Position numbers and translations under genes: made by a program. A stretch of 64,000 bases of DNA from Segatella copri (GTDB lineage: Bacteria > Bacteroidota > Bacteroidia > Bacteroidales > Bacteroidaceae): NCBI RefSeq assembly GCF_026015625.1, contig NZ_JAPDVG010000001.1, forward strand, positions 1,984,001-2,048,000. Reading direction: 5' to 3'. The notes under the pieces were generated by a model. It had not been told where the DNA came from and made no database searches. It saw nothing but the letters and a program-made list of their open reading frames with translations. The stretch's first letter is position 1, and each line of letters opens with the position of its first letter. This document shows, piece by piece, positions 7,481 through 17,002 of the stretch.

Positions 7481-7680
7481 TTACTGCAAGAAATCATCGT
7501 TGCTTACCTTTACACCAAGTGGTCCATAGTCGCCAAGAGCTTTGTGAGCAAGTCGACTCAACCCTCGGTCTAAGGTGTAGATTGTTCGGTTGGATGCATC
7601 AGAGACGTAGTTTCCATGAAAGACGTGATTGAAACTATGAACAGCGTGGAAATCGTAGTAAAAGAAGAAGAACTGTTTTT
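7481..7680 (-). pseudogene. Fragment of an unidentified gene (C-terminal end)
   Basis: On the minus strand ~63 codons are open to a TAA at 7481-7483 and read like real protein: FYYDFHAVHSFNHVFHG, then SDASNRTIYTLDRGLSRLAH and LGVKVSNDDFLQ. The frame has no ATG and is closed upstream by a stop near 7684, so only a C-terminal piece survives. I do not recognise the family. It overlaps the region just before the efflux promoter. Confidence 0.35.
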
Positions 7681-7727
7681 TTTATCTTTTTTAATCCTAT
7701 TTTCCCCATGCATTCAGCTAAAATTCA

Positions 7728-7735
7728 TACCTTTG
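7728..7735 (+). promoter_or_regulatory. -7 element of the RND efflux operon
   Basis: TACCTTTG followed by C, 36 bases before the chosen start of the adaptor gene; no clear -33 TTTG. Its position rules out the ATG at 7616 as the true start. Confidence 0.55.
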
Positions 7736-7771
7736 CATTATCTTTTCAAAAAACAACAAAATGTAATCAAT

Positions 7772-8827
7772 ATGAAACAGAAAGATGTTATAACGGGATG
7801 GCTTGTCGCATTCATTATCAGCTGTATGATGCTGGCGGGATGCACCGAAAAATCCAGCAAGCCAGAGAAGAAAAACGTGAAAGTTGAGACTATCTCCGTG
7901 GGGAATACAAACCTGAGGGGAACGAAAGACTATGTGGGAACCATCGAGGAAAAGATGGGATCTACACTCAGTTTCGAGATAGCCGGAAACATCACTTCCA
8001 TACGGGTGGAAGAAGGAGATAGAGTGAGCAAGGGACAGCTGCTCGCCACCATCAACCCTACCACCGTGAAGGAGGCTCACCGGGCAACACTCACCACCCT
8101 GAAACAGGCGCAGGATGCCTACAGAAGATTCCTGCCCCTGCACCAGTCGGGAACCATCTCGGATATGAAATGGGTGGAGATAGAAAGCAAACTGGAACAG
8201 GCAAAGGCGGCTGAAAGCATCGCCCGCCAGCAACTCTCCCACTCTACCCTCACAGCTCCTTTTGCAGGTGTCATCGCTGCCAAGAACGTGGACTTGGGAA
8301 CCTACGTGCTCCCCGGACAGCCTGTGCTGAAACTCGCCAATGTGGCACAAGTCAACGCCAAGATATCCGTACCCGAAGCTGAAATATCTCATCTGCACGT
8401 GGGCGACAAGGTGAAACTGACGGTAGCCGCTCTTTCGGGTGCCATTTTCCGGGGAACGATTTCAGAAAAAGGCATCGATGCCAACCCCATCTCGCATACC
8501 TACGATGTCAAGGTGGGCATCACCAATCCGCAGGGCCGTCTGCTCCCAGGCATGGTATGCAACGCCCAGGTGCAGGGTAGCGCTGCTACCCCATCCCACA
8601 TCACCGTTCCGCCACAAAGCATTGAACTGGATGTAGATAACTCCCGATTCGTATGGACCGTGGTAAACGGAAAGGCACATCAGCAACCCGTAACTACCGG
8701 CGATTTCGAAGGCGACGGCATCGTCATCCTTTCGGGACTGAAGGCTGGCGACCAGGTTATCATCAATGGCCAGCAGAAAGTTTCGGAAGGAATGAATGTA
8801 GATACAGCAAAAAGCGATAACCGATAA
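7772..8827 (+). CDS. RND efflux periplasmic adaptor (membrane fusion protein) lipoprotein
   Basis: A 351-residue adaptor linking an RND pump to an outer-membrane channel. The start at 7772 was chosen over an upstream in-frame ATG (7616) because it follows the -7 element and gives a proper lipoprotein signal, with lipobox LAGC at residues ~21-24. After it come a biotinyl-lipoyl half (GNITSIRVEEGDRVSKGQLLA), a helical hairpin (~100-150), the second lipoyl half (LTAPFAGVIAAKNVDLGTYV), a beta-barrel domain and a membrane-proximal domain (GDGIVILSGLKAGDQVIING). The RND pump follows 19 bases later. No outer-membrane factor gene is present, so the pair must borrow one. Confidence 0.9.
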   Translation: MKQKDVITGWLVAFIISCMMLAGCTEKSSKPEKKNVKVETISVGNTNLRGTKDYVGTIEEKMGSTLSFEIAGNITSIRVEEGDRVSKGQLLATINPTTVKEAHRATLTTLKQAQDAYRRFLPLHQSGTISDMKWVEIESKLEQAKAAESIARQQLSHSTLTAPFAGVIAAKNVDLGTYVLPGQPVLKLANVAQVNAKISVPEAEISHLHVGDKVKLTVAALSGAIFRGTISEKGIDANPISHTYDVKVGITNPQGRLLPGMVCNAQVQGSAATPSHITVPPQSIELDVDNSRFVWTVVNGKAHQQPVTTGDFEGDGIVILSGLKAGDQVIINGQQKVSEGMNVDTAKSDNR

Positions 8828-8846
8828 AAAAGTGGAGGGAAAAGAT

Positions 8847-11800
8847 ATGAATCAAGAGACAAGGCTAGAGACAAACAAACCGGAGGATTCCAAAAAGCCG
8901 GAGAGAGACACCGCCCTTCGCGACCACATCAAGGCACGCATCACCAGGAAGCCCAACCGCATCATCAAGCGCTCGTTCATCGAGTCGGCGATGTGCAACC
9001 ACAACATCGTGATGCTTCTGATGGGCATGCTCGTATTTCTAGGCATACTCGGCATCTGCATCATGCCCAAGCAGGAGATGCCGCAATTCACCATCAGGCA
9101 GGGTGCCTGCGTAGCCGTATATCCGGGCGCTACATCCGGAGAGGTGGAAGAACGGGTGACTAAACCGCTGGAGAACTTCATCTTCGGATACAAGGAGGTG
9201 AACAAGAAAAAGACCTATACCCAGAGTAAGGACGGCATGCTGATCGTGTTCCTGGAACTCAACGACGACGTGGAGGACCGGGATGCCTTCTGGAGCAAGT
9301 TCAAGCATGGCCTACAGGCCTTCAAGAGCTCCCTTCCTACGGGTGTCCTTGCCCTGCAGGCTGTGGATGACATCGCCGATACCTCTGCCCTGCTCATCAC
9401 GATGGAAAGCAAGCAGAAAACCTATAGGGAACTGAATACATACATAGACCAGCTGAAGGACAGACTGCGCCGCATTGATGCCATCTCGAACCTGCGAACC
9501 TACGGACTGGAAAACGAACAGATAAGCATCTGCCTGGACCAGAACAAGCTGGCCAAATACGGCATCGGCCCCTATAAGATTCTGAACGACCTTGCCCTGC
9601 AGGGCTTCACCACCATGAGCGGAAACCTGGAGATGGGCAACCTCAACCTGCCCATCCACATCACCGACTCCTACAACAACGAGCGGGATGTGGCAGAACA
9701 AATCGTATATTCCGACCCCAAGGGCAACATAGTGCGCCTGAAGGACATCGCACAGATTAAAAGAGAATATCCGAAACTGAATAAATACATCAAGAGCAAC
9801 GGCAACAAATGCGTGCTCCTATCCATTGAAATGCGACCGGGAAACGACATCGTGAAGATGGGAAGAGACGTACACAAGATGATGGATGATTTTGAACAGT
9901 CCCTGCCCGGCGATGTACACATCAATACCATTACCGACCAGAGCAAGGTGGTAAGCGAATCGGTGCTAAACTTCCTGCGTGAGCTGCTCATATCGGTCAT
10001 CTCCGTCATCATCGTGGTCATCCTGCTCATGCCGCGCCGCGTAGCAGAGGTATCAGCCCTCAGCATCCCTATCACCATCTTCTCGTCGTTGGGCATATTC
10101 TATCTTTTCGGCATGGAGCTGAACACCGTTACACTGGCTGCCCTCATCGTAACACTGGGTATGGTGGTGGATGATTCCGTGGTTATCATCGACAACTACA
10201 TGGAGAAGCTGGGCCATGGCATGTCGCGCTGGCATGCAGCCATCGCCGCTCCTAGAGAGTTCTTCATGTCGGTGCTTTCTGCCACGCTCAGCATCTCGCT
10301 CACCTTCTTTCCATTCCTCTTTACCATGCATGGCGACATGGGCGATTTCGTAAAATCATTCCCCTGGGCCATGTTCATCATCCTGAGCATCTCGCTCATG
10401 GTTTCGCTGCTGCTCACACCTTATTTACAGTATATGGTGATTCACCAGGGCATCAGCAGCCAGCACAAGCCCAACGCCCGCAAAAAGCCGCTCGACTATC
10501 TGCAGATGGGGTACACCTGGTTGCTGAAACGCTGTTTCGCCTTTCCACGCACCACCCTCGCTGTGGGCATCATGCTGGTGAGCACCGGAGCCATCATCTT
10601 CGTACATCTTCCGCAGAGAATGATGCCTATCGCCGAGAGAAACCAGTTTGCCGTAGAGTTCTATCTGCCTAGCGGAACCACCGCTGCAAGAACCGCACAG
10701 GTGGCAGATTCTATGGCCCACATTCTGCAGCGCGACCCGCAGGTAACAGCTGTAACCACGTTTGTTGGTCAGGGTTCACCCCGTTTCCACACCACCTATG
10801 CGCCACAGATTGGCGGTGAGAACTTTGCACAGTTTATCGTGAATACGGTAGATAACGATGCCACAGAAGAGGTACTCGACCGATATGCCGACCGATACTC
10901 CAACTATTTTCCCGACTGCTACATCCGCTTCAAGCAGATGGATTACAACAACGCCACCTACCCTATCGAAGTAAGAGTGAGCGGCGACAGCATGGGCGAC
11001 CTGAAGGCTGCCGCCAGGAAGATAGAAGCCTGCATGCACAAGATAGAAGGCATCAACCTGATTCGTACCAACTACGAAGAGCCCCTGCCTGGCATCAGGG
11101 TAACTCCAGATGCTACCGAGGCCAACCGGCTGGGTGTGAACAAGACCATACTCTCTGCCGACCTTGCCATTCATTTTGGCGATGGCATCCCAATGGCCAC
11201 CCTTTGGGAAGGCGACTATCCGGTGAAGATGGTTCTGAAATCGGAAAACGACAGCGACCTTGCCAATGAATACATCCCCGTGATGGGAGGAACATCGAGC
11301 GTTCCACTCCGCCAGCTGGCTAAGATTTCGCCCGACTGGCACGACGGCAGCATCATACGCAGAAACGGCGTGCGTACCATCTCTATCATAGGTGAACCTT
11401 TAAGGGGATTCAATGCCAACCGATTGGCCAACGAACTGAAGCAGGAAGTATCCAAACTCCCGCTAGATTCCAGTCTTGATTGGGAGATTGGCGGTATGGC
11501 AGAAAAGGATGCCGAAACCCTTCCTCAGGTTACATCGGGCGTGATGATAGCAGCCTTGATCATCTTCTTCATCCTGCTCTTCCATTTCAAGCGCATCAGT
11601 CTGGCACTGGTGAATCTCTCGTCCATGTCGCTCTGCATCTTCGGTGCAGCGATAGGCCTTCTGGTTACGGGTTTCGACGTGAGTCTTACCTGCATATTAG
11701 GCATAGTGAGCCTGATGGGTATCCTGGTAAGAAACGGCATCATCATGCTCGACTATGCCGAGGAACTGCGCCGCGACAAGGGGTTATCGGTAAAGGAAGC

Positions 11801-12029
11801 CGCCTTTCAGGCTGGCGAGCGCCGCATGCGCCCTATCTTCCTTACATCGGCAGCCGCCTCGGTAGGCGTACTGCCTATGATGGTAGAGAACAATACGCTG
11901 TGGTCGCCAATGGGAGCCGTTATCTTCTTCGGTACGCTTATCTCGATGGTACTCATCGCCACCATCCTGCCTGTGCTCTATTGGCTCGTGTTCGACAAGC
12001 ACGGCAAGTATAGTTTGAGGAAGCAGTAA
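8847..12029 (+). CDS. RND-family efflux pump permease
   Basis: A 1060-residue inner-membrane proton-driven pump. The ATG at 8847 is preferred over an upstream GTG (8832) because GGAGGG sits just before it. The layout is standard: a ~40-residue charged cytoplasmic leader, TM1 (VMLLMGMLVFLGILGI), a first periplasmic porter loop, TM2-6, TM7, a second periplasmic loop and TM8-12. The proton-relay aspartates are D442-D443 in TM4 (GMVVDDSVVI). In TM10 the usual lysine is replaced by arginine (LVRNGIIML), as in some branches outside the AcrB type. It ends without the outer-membrane gene often found next. Substrate unknown; drug, bile or solvent export are typical. Confidence 0.92.
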   Translation: MNQETRLETNKPEDSKKPERDTALRDHIKARITRKPNRIIKRSFIESAMCNHNIVMLLMGMLVFLGILGICIMPKQEMPQFTIRQGACVAVYPGATSGEVEERVTKPLENFIFGYKEVNKKKTYTQSKDGMLIVFLELNDDVEDRDAFWSKFKHGLQAFKSSLPTGVLALQAVDDIADTSALLITMESKQKTYRELNTYIDQLKDRLRRIDAISNLRTYGLENEQISICLDQNKLAKYGIGPYKILNDLALQGFTTMSGNLEMGNLNLPIHITDSYNNERDVAEQIVYSDPKGNIVRLKDIAQIKREYPKLNKYIKSNGNKCVLLSIEMRPGNDIVKMGRDVHKMMDDFEQSLPGDVHINTITDQSKVVSESVLNFLRELLISVISVIIVVILLMPRRVAEVSALSIPITIFSSLGIFYLFGMELNTVTLAALIVTLGMVVDDSVVIIDNYMEKLGHGMSRWHAAIAAPREFFMSVLSATLSISLTFFPFLFTMHGDMGDFVKSFPWAMFIILSISLMVSLLLTPYLQYMVIHQGISSQHKPNARKKPLDYLQMGYTWLLKRCFAFPRTTLAVGIMLVSTGAIIFVHLPQRMMPIAERNQFAVEFYLPSGTTAARTAQVADSMAHILQRDPQVTAVTTFVGQGSPRFHTTYAPQIGGENFAQFIVNTVDNDATEEVLDRYADRYSNYFPDCYIRFKQMDYNNATYPIEVRVSGDSMGDLKAAARKIEACMHKIEGINLIRTNYEEPLPGIRVTPDATEANRLGVNKTILSADLAIHFGDGIPMATLWEGDYPVKMVLKSENDSDLANEYIPVMGGTSSVPLRQLAKISPDWHDGSIIRRNGVRTISIIGEPLRGFNANRLANELKQEVSKLPLDSSLDWEIGGMAEKDAETLPQVTSGVMIAALIIFFILLFHFKRISLALVNLSSMSLCIFGAAIGLLVTGFDVSLTCILGIVSLMGILVRNGIIMLDYAEELRRDKGLSVKEAAFQAGERRMRPIFLTSAAASVGVLPMMVENNTLWSPMGAVIFFGTLISMVLIATILPVLYWLVFDKHGKYSLRKQ

Positions 12030-12153
12030 CTACCCCTGTGTATTAAACACTTCGTTCTCATCGGTTGTGATGCCAATAGGCATCGGTGCACCCGTTTTCG
12101 GGTTCACAAATTGCAAAAATGTCACCATGATAGTAGGATAAGGGCAGAAAAAC
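12030..12153. other. Two small hairpins after the efflux operon, overlapping a minus-strand coding-like fragment
   Basis: GATGCC-AATA-GGCATC and ACCCG-TTTT-CGGGT lie close together (about 12070-12104) and may end efflux transcription, though no T-run follows. The minus strand reads FVNPKTGAPMPIGITTDENE before a stop at ~12030, which looks protein-like and could be a decayed gene end. Confidence 0.35.
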
Positions 12154-12184
12154 TTTGTGCTTTCAAGATTTATTCGTACTTTTG
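12154..12184 (+). promoter_or_regulatory. Promoter of the cation/proton antiporter
   Basis: TTTG (12154-12157), exactly 19 bases, then TACTTTTG (12177-12184). Confidence 0.8.
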
Positions 12185-12261
12185 CAGTCAAAAACAGAAA
12201 GGGAGGGATGAATGCTGATGCAGAAATCCCTCTTTAAGTATAACAAAAAAGGAGAAAGCCT

Positions 12262-14391
12262 ATGTTCCATATCGCTCAATACTTCCCTATCACAGACCCT
12301 ACGTTGATATTCTTCGTAGTGCTCCTCATCATCCTCTTTGCCCCTATCATCATGGGTAAACTCCGTATCCCGCACATCATCGGTATGGTGCTGGCAGGTG
12401 TGCTCATAGGCAAATACGGACTGAATATCCTGGAGCGCGACTCTTCGTTTGAACTCTTCGGAAAGGTGGGACTCTATTACATCATGTTCCTCGCTGCCCT
12501 GGAGATGGATATGGAAGGCATGAAAAAGAACAAGTCGCGACTGCTTATCTATGGTCTGCTCACCTGTTTTATTCCGTTCTTCCTCACCTATGGCATGAGC
12601 ATCTGGCTGCTCCACTACTCTGCCAAGGCTTCCTTCCTGCTGAGCTGCATCATGGCATCCAATACGCTGATTGCCTATCCTATCGTTTCGAGATACGGAC
12701 TGCAACAGAAACCGAGCGTTACGCTGAGTGTGGGGTCGAGCATGATTTCGCTGCTCATAGCCCTGATAATGCTTGCCGGACTGGTAGCATCGTTCAGCAA
12801 GCATGACGGCATACTGTTCTGGGTATTCTTCACCCTCAAGTTTGCTGTCTATTGTGGCGTGATGATCATGCTGATTCCCCGACTTACAAGATGGTTCTTG
12901 CGAAGATACAGCGATGCAGTGATGCAGTTTATCTTCGTACTTTCAATGCTCTTTATGAGTGCGGCACTTTCGCAGATAGTGGGCATCGAGGGCGTTTTCG
13001 GTGCTTTCTTCGCCGGTCTGATATTAAACAGATACATTCCGCATGTTTCGCCACTGATGAACCGCCTCGAGTTTATCGGCAATGCCCTCTTCATTCCTTA
13101 TTTCCTGATAGGTGTGGGCATGCTGATCAATATCAATCTGCTGTTTCAGGGCAGTCATATTCTATGGGTCGTGTTCTGCATCGCCTTCTTCGGAACCCTG
13201 GGCAAAGCCATCGCAGCCTATATCGCCTGTTTGGGTTTCCGATTGCCACTTTCTTCGGGTCACATGATGTTCGGACTCACTTCGGCTCATGCTGCCGGAA
13301 GTATCGCCATGGTGATGGTGGGTATGCATCTGCTCGTAGCACCGGGCACTTACCTCGTCAACGATGATATGCTCAACGGTGTGGTTATGATGATTCTGAT
13401 TACCTGCATCATCTCATCCATCCTTATCGACCGGTCTTCGCAGAAGATTATCCTGAGAGACAAGGAACTGCCTGATGCGGAAGACGACAAGAAGGTGAGC
13501 GATGAGAAGATTCTGATTCCGGTGAAATATCCTGAATATGCTGACAACCTGATGAGTCTGGCGTTTCTGGTGAGAAACCAGAAACTGAACAGGGGACTCA
13601 TCTGCCTGAATGTGGTATATGAAGACAAGGACATGCGATACAACCAGGAACAGGGAAGACGACTTCTGGAACATTGCAGTCAGCTGGCTGCTGCCACCGA
13701 TGTGATGACGCAGACCCAGGTTCGTATTGCCGCCAACATCGCCAACGGCATCAAGCATGCCTTCAACGAGTTCCAATGTTCTGAGATTATCATCGGAATG
13801 CACATGCATCCTGAGGTTTCGCCGAAGTTCTGGGGAGAATTCCACCAGAGTCTCTTCAACGGATTGAGCCGACAGATTATCATGGCACGCATCAGACAGC
13901 CGTTGAATACATTGAGAAGAATACGGGTAGCCGTACCTTCGAGAGCAGAGTTTGAGCCGGGTTTCTACCGCTGGCTGGAACGCCTAGCCCGACTTGCCGG
14001 CAACCTCGACTGCCGCATTCAGTTTCATGGCAGAGAAGAGAGTCTGGCGCTCATCAATGAATATATCAAGAACCGGCATCCGGAAGTGCGTGCTGATTAT
14101 ACCCAGATGATTCACTGGAACGAGTTGCCACAGCTGGCTTCGCAGATATCTCCAGATCACCTGTTCGTGGTAGTAACCGCCCGTAAGGGAACCGTATCTT
14201 ACAAGACAGCACTGGAGCGTCTGCCGGAGGAAATAACGAAATACTTCTCAGGTACCAACCTGATGATTATCTTCCCCGACCAGCATGGTGATTCCTACGG
14301 CGACCAGCTTACCTTCGCTGAGCCTCAGCATCAGGAAGAGATCAGTGCTTACGAATCATTCCTGCAATGGTTTAAGAAATTCAGAAAATAA
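12262..14391 (+). CDS. CPA2-family cation:proton antiporter with C-terminal cytoplasmic USP-like domains
   Basis: A 709-residue Na+(K+)/H+ exchanger. Residues ~1-400 form 12-13 membrane segments with CPA2 hallmarks: IPHIIGMVLAGVLIGKYGL near the N-terminus, the broken-helix region MASNTLIAYPIVSRYGL, and GIEGVFGAFFAGLILNR. Residues ~430-709 are soluble and resemble paired universal-stress-protein modules (KILIPVKYPEYADNLMSLA; RRIRVAVPSRAEFEPGF), as in many Bacteroidetes homologues, where they probably regulate transport. A promoter with perfect spacing lies 78 bases upstream and a strong terminator follows. Ion specificity cannot be read from the sequence. Confidence 0.88.
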   Translation: MFHIAQYFPITDPTLIFFVVLLIILFAPIIMGKLRIPHIIGMVLAGVLIGKYGLNILERDSSFELFGKVGLYYIMFLAALEMDMEGMKKNKSRLLIYGLLTCFIPFFLTYGMSIWLLHYSAKASFLLSCIMASNTLIAYPIVSRYGLQQKPSVTLSVGSSMISLLIALIMLAGLVASFSKHDGILFWVFFTLKFAVYCGVMIMLIPRLTRWFLRRYSDAVMQFIFVLSMLFMSAALSQIVGIEGVFGAFFAGLILNRYIPHVSPLMNRLEFIGNALFIPYFLIGVGMLININLLFQGSHILWVVFCIAFFGTLGKAIAAYIACLGFRLPLSSGHMMFGLTSAHAAGSIAMVMVGMHLLVAPGTYLVNDDMLNGVVMMILITCIISSILIDRSSQKIILRDKELPDAEDDKKVSDEKILIPVKYPEYADNLMSLAFLVRNQKLNRGLICLNVVYEDKDMRYNQEQGRRLLEHCSQLAAATDVMTQTQVRIAANIANGIKHAFNEFQCSEIIIGMHMHPEVSPKFWGEFHQSLFNGLSRQIIMARIRQPLNTLRRIRVAVPSRAEFEPGFYRWLERLARLAGNLDCRIQFHGREESLALINEYIKNRHPEVRADYTQMIHWNELPQLASQISPDHLFVVVTARKGTVSYKTALERLPEEITKYFSGTNLMIIFPDQHGDSYGDQLTFAEPQHQEEISAYESFLQWFKKFRK

Positions 14392-14419
14392 AGAGAAAAC
14401 AGAGGATACTACTAAAAAA

Positions 14420-14447
14420 GGTCGCCAGCATTTTGGCGACCTTTTTT
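14420..14447. terminator. Bidirectional terminator between antiporter and GH2 gene
   Basis: GGTCGCCA / TGGCGACC stem with a short loop, A-run before and six T after. It serves the convergent antiporter and GH2 genes; the GH2 stop lies only six bases away. Confidence 0.9.
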
Positions 14448-14452
14448 CATAT

Positions 14453-16921
14453 TTATTTCGTATTCAAAACCAACTTCTTAGCTTTCATCTTTTCTCCCGC
14501 TACCGAGAGTTCTATCTTTCCCGGCTTATCACCGGCGCGCAATATCACGAGGGCGGATCCCTGAAAGAGATGACGCTGGATGGACTTCTCCAACTGGGTC
14601 TTTCCGATATGAAGCTCATCAGATGCGATGTTTCCATTATCCACCGCCACGATATTCGCATCGCCCTTCACGGTGAAGGTTAACTTGTCGAATGCCTTGG
14701 CATCCTTCACGTTCAGCACTCTTCTGCCCTTTTTATCCACCGCATAGATGCGAACATGCATCAGATCCTTACCATCAGCATGCCAGGTCTCTATATCCGG
14801 AACCAGCTTCAGAGCCACAGCCTCGCCCGTAGTCTCTATCTGATGGCGAGCCACCACCTTGCCGTTCTTTCTAGCTACAGCCAGAAGCACACCCGGTGCA
14901 TAGGCGATGTTGTCCCACTTGATTCGGGCACGGAGCTTAGGGTCGTTACTGTTCTTCTTCACACCCAGACTCTTGCCATTGAGGAAGAGTTCCACCTCGT
15001 CGCCATTGGTATAGGTATAGAGCGAAACCTGCTCGCCTGCCTCACGGTTCCAGTTTTCTGAGAGCTTTCCGGCAGAAACATTGATGCCATTCCACTGGAT
15101 GTTGCCACCCGACTTCTCGATGACACCGATGTGAACGGTTGGATCATCCTTAAACATACTCTTCACGAAATAAGCATCCGGCTTTGGCTGGAGAGAAAGA
15201 TCGAACACACCCTGGTTCCATCCCTTGACAGGCCATCCCATACTCTCGCCCAGGTAATCGATGGCTCCCCAATAAGCCAGGCCCAACACCTTGTCGAGAT
15301 CCATCTCATAGAAGTTTGGTCCCATCGCAGCTACACTCGCCTCGCTCTGATAGAAGGTCTTTTCAGGATAGCGCTTCATGTCACCAGGGAAGTACATATA
15401 ACGATAGTTGTAGGAGTTTACCTCGGTAGCCACCGCCAAATCAGCAGGGATAGAATCTGTCTCGATGTTGCGGTAGCGGGGATGCATGGCAACGGTCGTC
15501 AATCGGGTATCATCATAACGGTGCAGCAATTCCTTCTGGAGTTTATAAGCCGTCACGCCCCAATCATTAAAAGGCAGGTTGCTGTATTGCTGCAATTCAT
15601 TTCCCAGACTCCAGAGGATGACCGACGGATGATTTCTGTCTCGCTTCACCCACTCCGGAATATCCTTCTGCCAGAGGCTCTCCCATTCCACTCTGCCGCC
15701 GGCATACTGAGTAAGCCATTTGTCGTAAAGTTCATCCACCACCAAGATGCCATACTTATCGCAGAGCTTCAGGAAATCCTCGCTGTATGGATTATGAGAG
15801 GTGCGGATATGGTTCATGCCGAATTCCTTCATCAGTTTCAGCCGCTTCTCGATGGCACGCGGATAAGCAGCAGCACCCAAGGCACCGAGGGTATGATGAT
15901 TGGCATAGCCCTTCAGCAAGACCTTCTTGCCATTCACCAGCAAGCCCTTCTGCGGAACGATTTCGATGGTGCGCACACCAAACGGCTCCTTAATCTGGTC
16001 AGCAATGTTGCCTTCGTTGTCATAAAGTGTCACCTCGGCAGTATATAAATAAGGTGTATCTGGCGACCACAGTTGGGCATTCTCCAGAGAGATGGCAGGC
16101 AACTCATATTCTCTATCACGCCATTTGGCATTGAAATCGATGTTATTCTTCTGTTGAGCCACCACCTTGCCATCGGCATCCAGAATACGAACCTCTACAG
16201 GAATAACAGCCTTTCCCTGTTCTTTTGCCAGCTTCTGCTGGTTGATAATCTCTGCCTTGATTTTCACCTCTTTGTTATCCTGGGTGCGGATAAAGAGCGG
16301 ATGGCGAGGGAAGTACAGATCCTTGTCGGTGATGATGAGATTGACATCACGATAGAGACCGGCACCCGTAAACCAGCGGGAATTATTAGGATTGCGGGTA
16401 TCTGCCTTGACGGTTATCTCGTTAGCCTCGCCCCATTTCAGGAGTTTACTGAGGTCGATATCAAAACCGAGGTAACCATAATCGGTACCTCCGATACGCT
16501 GACCATTGAGATAAACATCTCCTACCAGCATGATACCCTGGAAGTCGAGCACGATGCGCTTTCCCTTCCATTCATCTTTCGGAGTCAACTGATAGCGATA
16601 CCAGCCAATGCCCATCTCCTTAAAGCCACGCGGACTCAATCGGCTGCGCACATTGCTGCCCGCATCGCTATTATCTGGTCGCTCACTGGCATCTGGAGCT
16701 ACCCAATCCTGTCCGATCAGGAAATCATGAGGCAGATTCACCACATCATCCCCACTTTGAGTTGACTTCAACTCAGCAATATTCTTCACATCACCACGAT
16801 GAAACTGCCATCCCTGGTTGATGCTGATTGTATCGCGCACCGCAGCTTCAGTCGAAAGGGTTCCCATCAAAGGCAAACCGCCCAATAGCAACGAGGCGAA
16901 AAGTATTGTCTTTTTATTCAT
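14453..16921 (-). CDS. GH2 beta-galactosidase-like glycoside hydrolase
   Basis: An 822-residue secreted enzyme; the start at MNKKTILFASLL gives a clean signal peptide ending TEAA, whereas ATG 16954 would add 11 residues before it. Domain order is that of GH2: N-terminal jelly-roll sugar-binding domain (GIGWYRYQL... GDVYLNGQRIGG), Ig-like domain, TIM barrel (MNHIRTSHNPYSEDFL), then a C-terminal GH2 extension (DEVELFLNGKSLG). The acid/base glutamate is E442 in WSLGNEL and the probable nucleophile E527 in YQSEAS, both in place. In an RG-I locus the likely job is to remove beta-galactosyl units from side chains. Last gene of the minus-strand enzyme block. Confidence 0.9.
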   Translation of the reverse strand: MNKKTILFASLLLGGLPLMGTLSTEAAVRDTISINQGWQFHRGDVKNIAELKSTQSGDDVVNLPHDFLIGQDWVAPDASERPDNSDAGSNVRSRLSPRGFKEMGIGWYRYQLTPKDEWKGKRIVLDFQGIMLVGDVYLNGQRIGGTDYGYLGFDIDLSKLLKWGEANEITVKADTRNPNNSRWFTGAGLYRDVNLIITDKDLYFPRHPLFIRTQDNKEVKIKAEIINQQKLAKEQGKAVIPVEVRILDADGKVVAQQKNNIDFNAKWRDREYELPAISLENAQLWSPDTPYLYTAEVTLYDNEGNIADQIKEPFGVRTIEIVPQKGLLVNGKKVLLKGYANHHTLGALGAAAYPRAIEKRLKLMKEFGMNHIRTSHNPYSEDFLKLCDKYGILVVDELYDKWLTQYAGGRVEWESLWQKDIPEWVKRDRNHPSVILWSLGNELQQYSNLPFNDWGVTAYKLQKELLHRYDDTRLTTVAMHPRYRNIETDSIPADLAVATEVNSYNYRYMYFPGDMKRYPEKTFYQSEASVAAMGPNFYEMDLDKVLGLAYWGAIDYLGESMGWPVKGWNQGVFDLSLQPKPDAYFVKSMFKDDPTVHIGVIEKSGGNIQWNGINVSAGKLSENWNREAGEQVSLYTYTNGDEVELFLNGKSLGVKKNSNDPKLRARIKWDNIAYAPGVLLAVARKNGKVVARHQIETTGEAVALKLVPDIETWHADGKDLMHVRIYAVDKKGRRVLNVKDAKAFDKLTFTVKGDANIVAVDNGNIASDELHIGKTQLEKSIQRHLFQGSALVILRAGDKPGKIELSVAGEKMKAKKLVLNTK

Positions 16922-16969
16922 GTCAAATTCATTTAATATGAGATTTTGAACCAAAAAGAACTAATCATA

Positions 16970-17000
16970 AAGTTCAATGTTCAAAGCTCAAAGTTCAAAG
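16970..17000. repeat. Short GTTCAA/GCTCAA tandem repeat
   Basis: Four near copies of AAAGTTCAA-type units between the GH2 and CE12 genes; simple intergenic repeat without a visible role. Confidence 0.6.
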
Positions 17001-17002
17001 TA

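Larger units (their letters stand above)
7327..7771. other. Intergenic stretch with terminator, gene remnant and promoter
   Basis: No intact gene. It holds the symporter terminator (7434-7465), a decayed minus-strand coding fragment (7481-7680) and the -7 element of the efflux operon (7728-7735). Confidence 0.7.

Noticed and set aside
7616..7771. N-terminal extension of the efflux adaptor
   Set aside because: It would place the -7 element inside the gene and bury the lipoprotein signal ~70 residues in.
15131..16048. 305-codon plus-strand frame
   Set aside because: Antisense shadow of the GH2 gene, whose catalytic motifs are intact on the minus strand.
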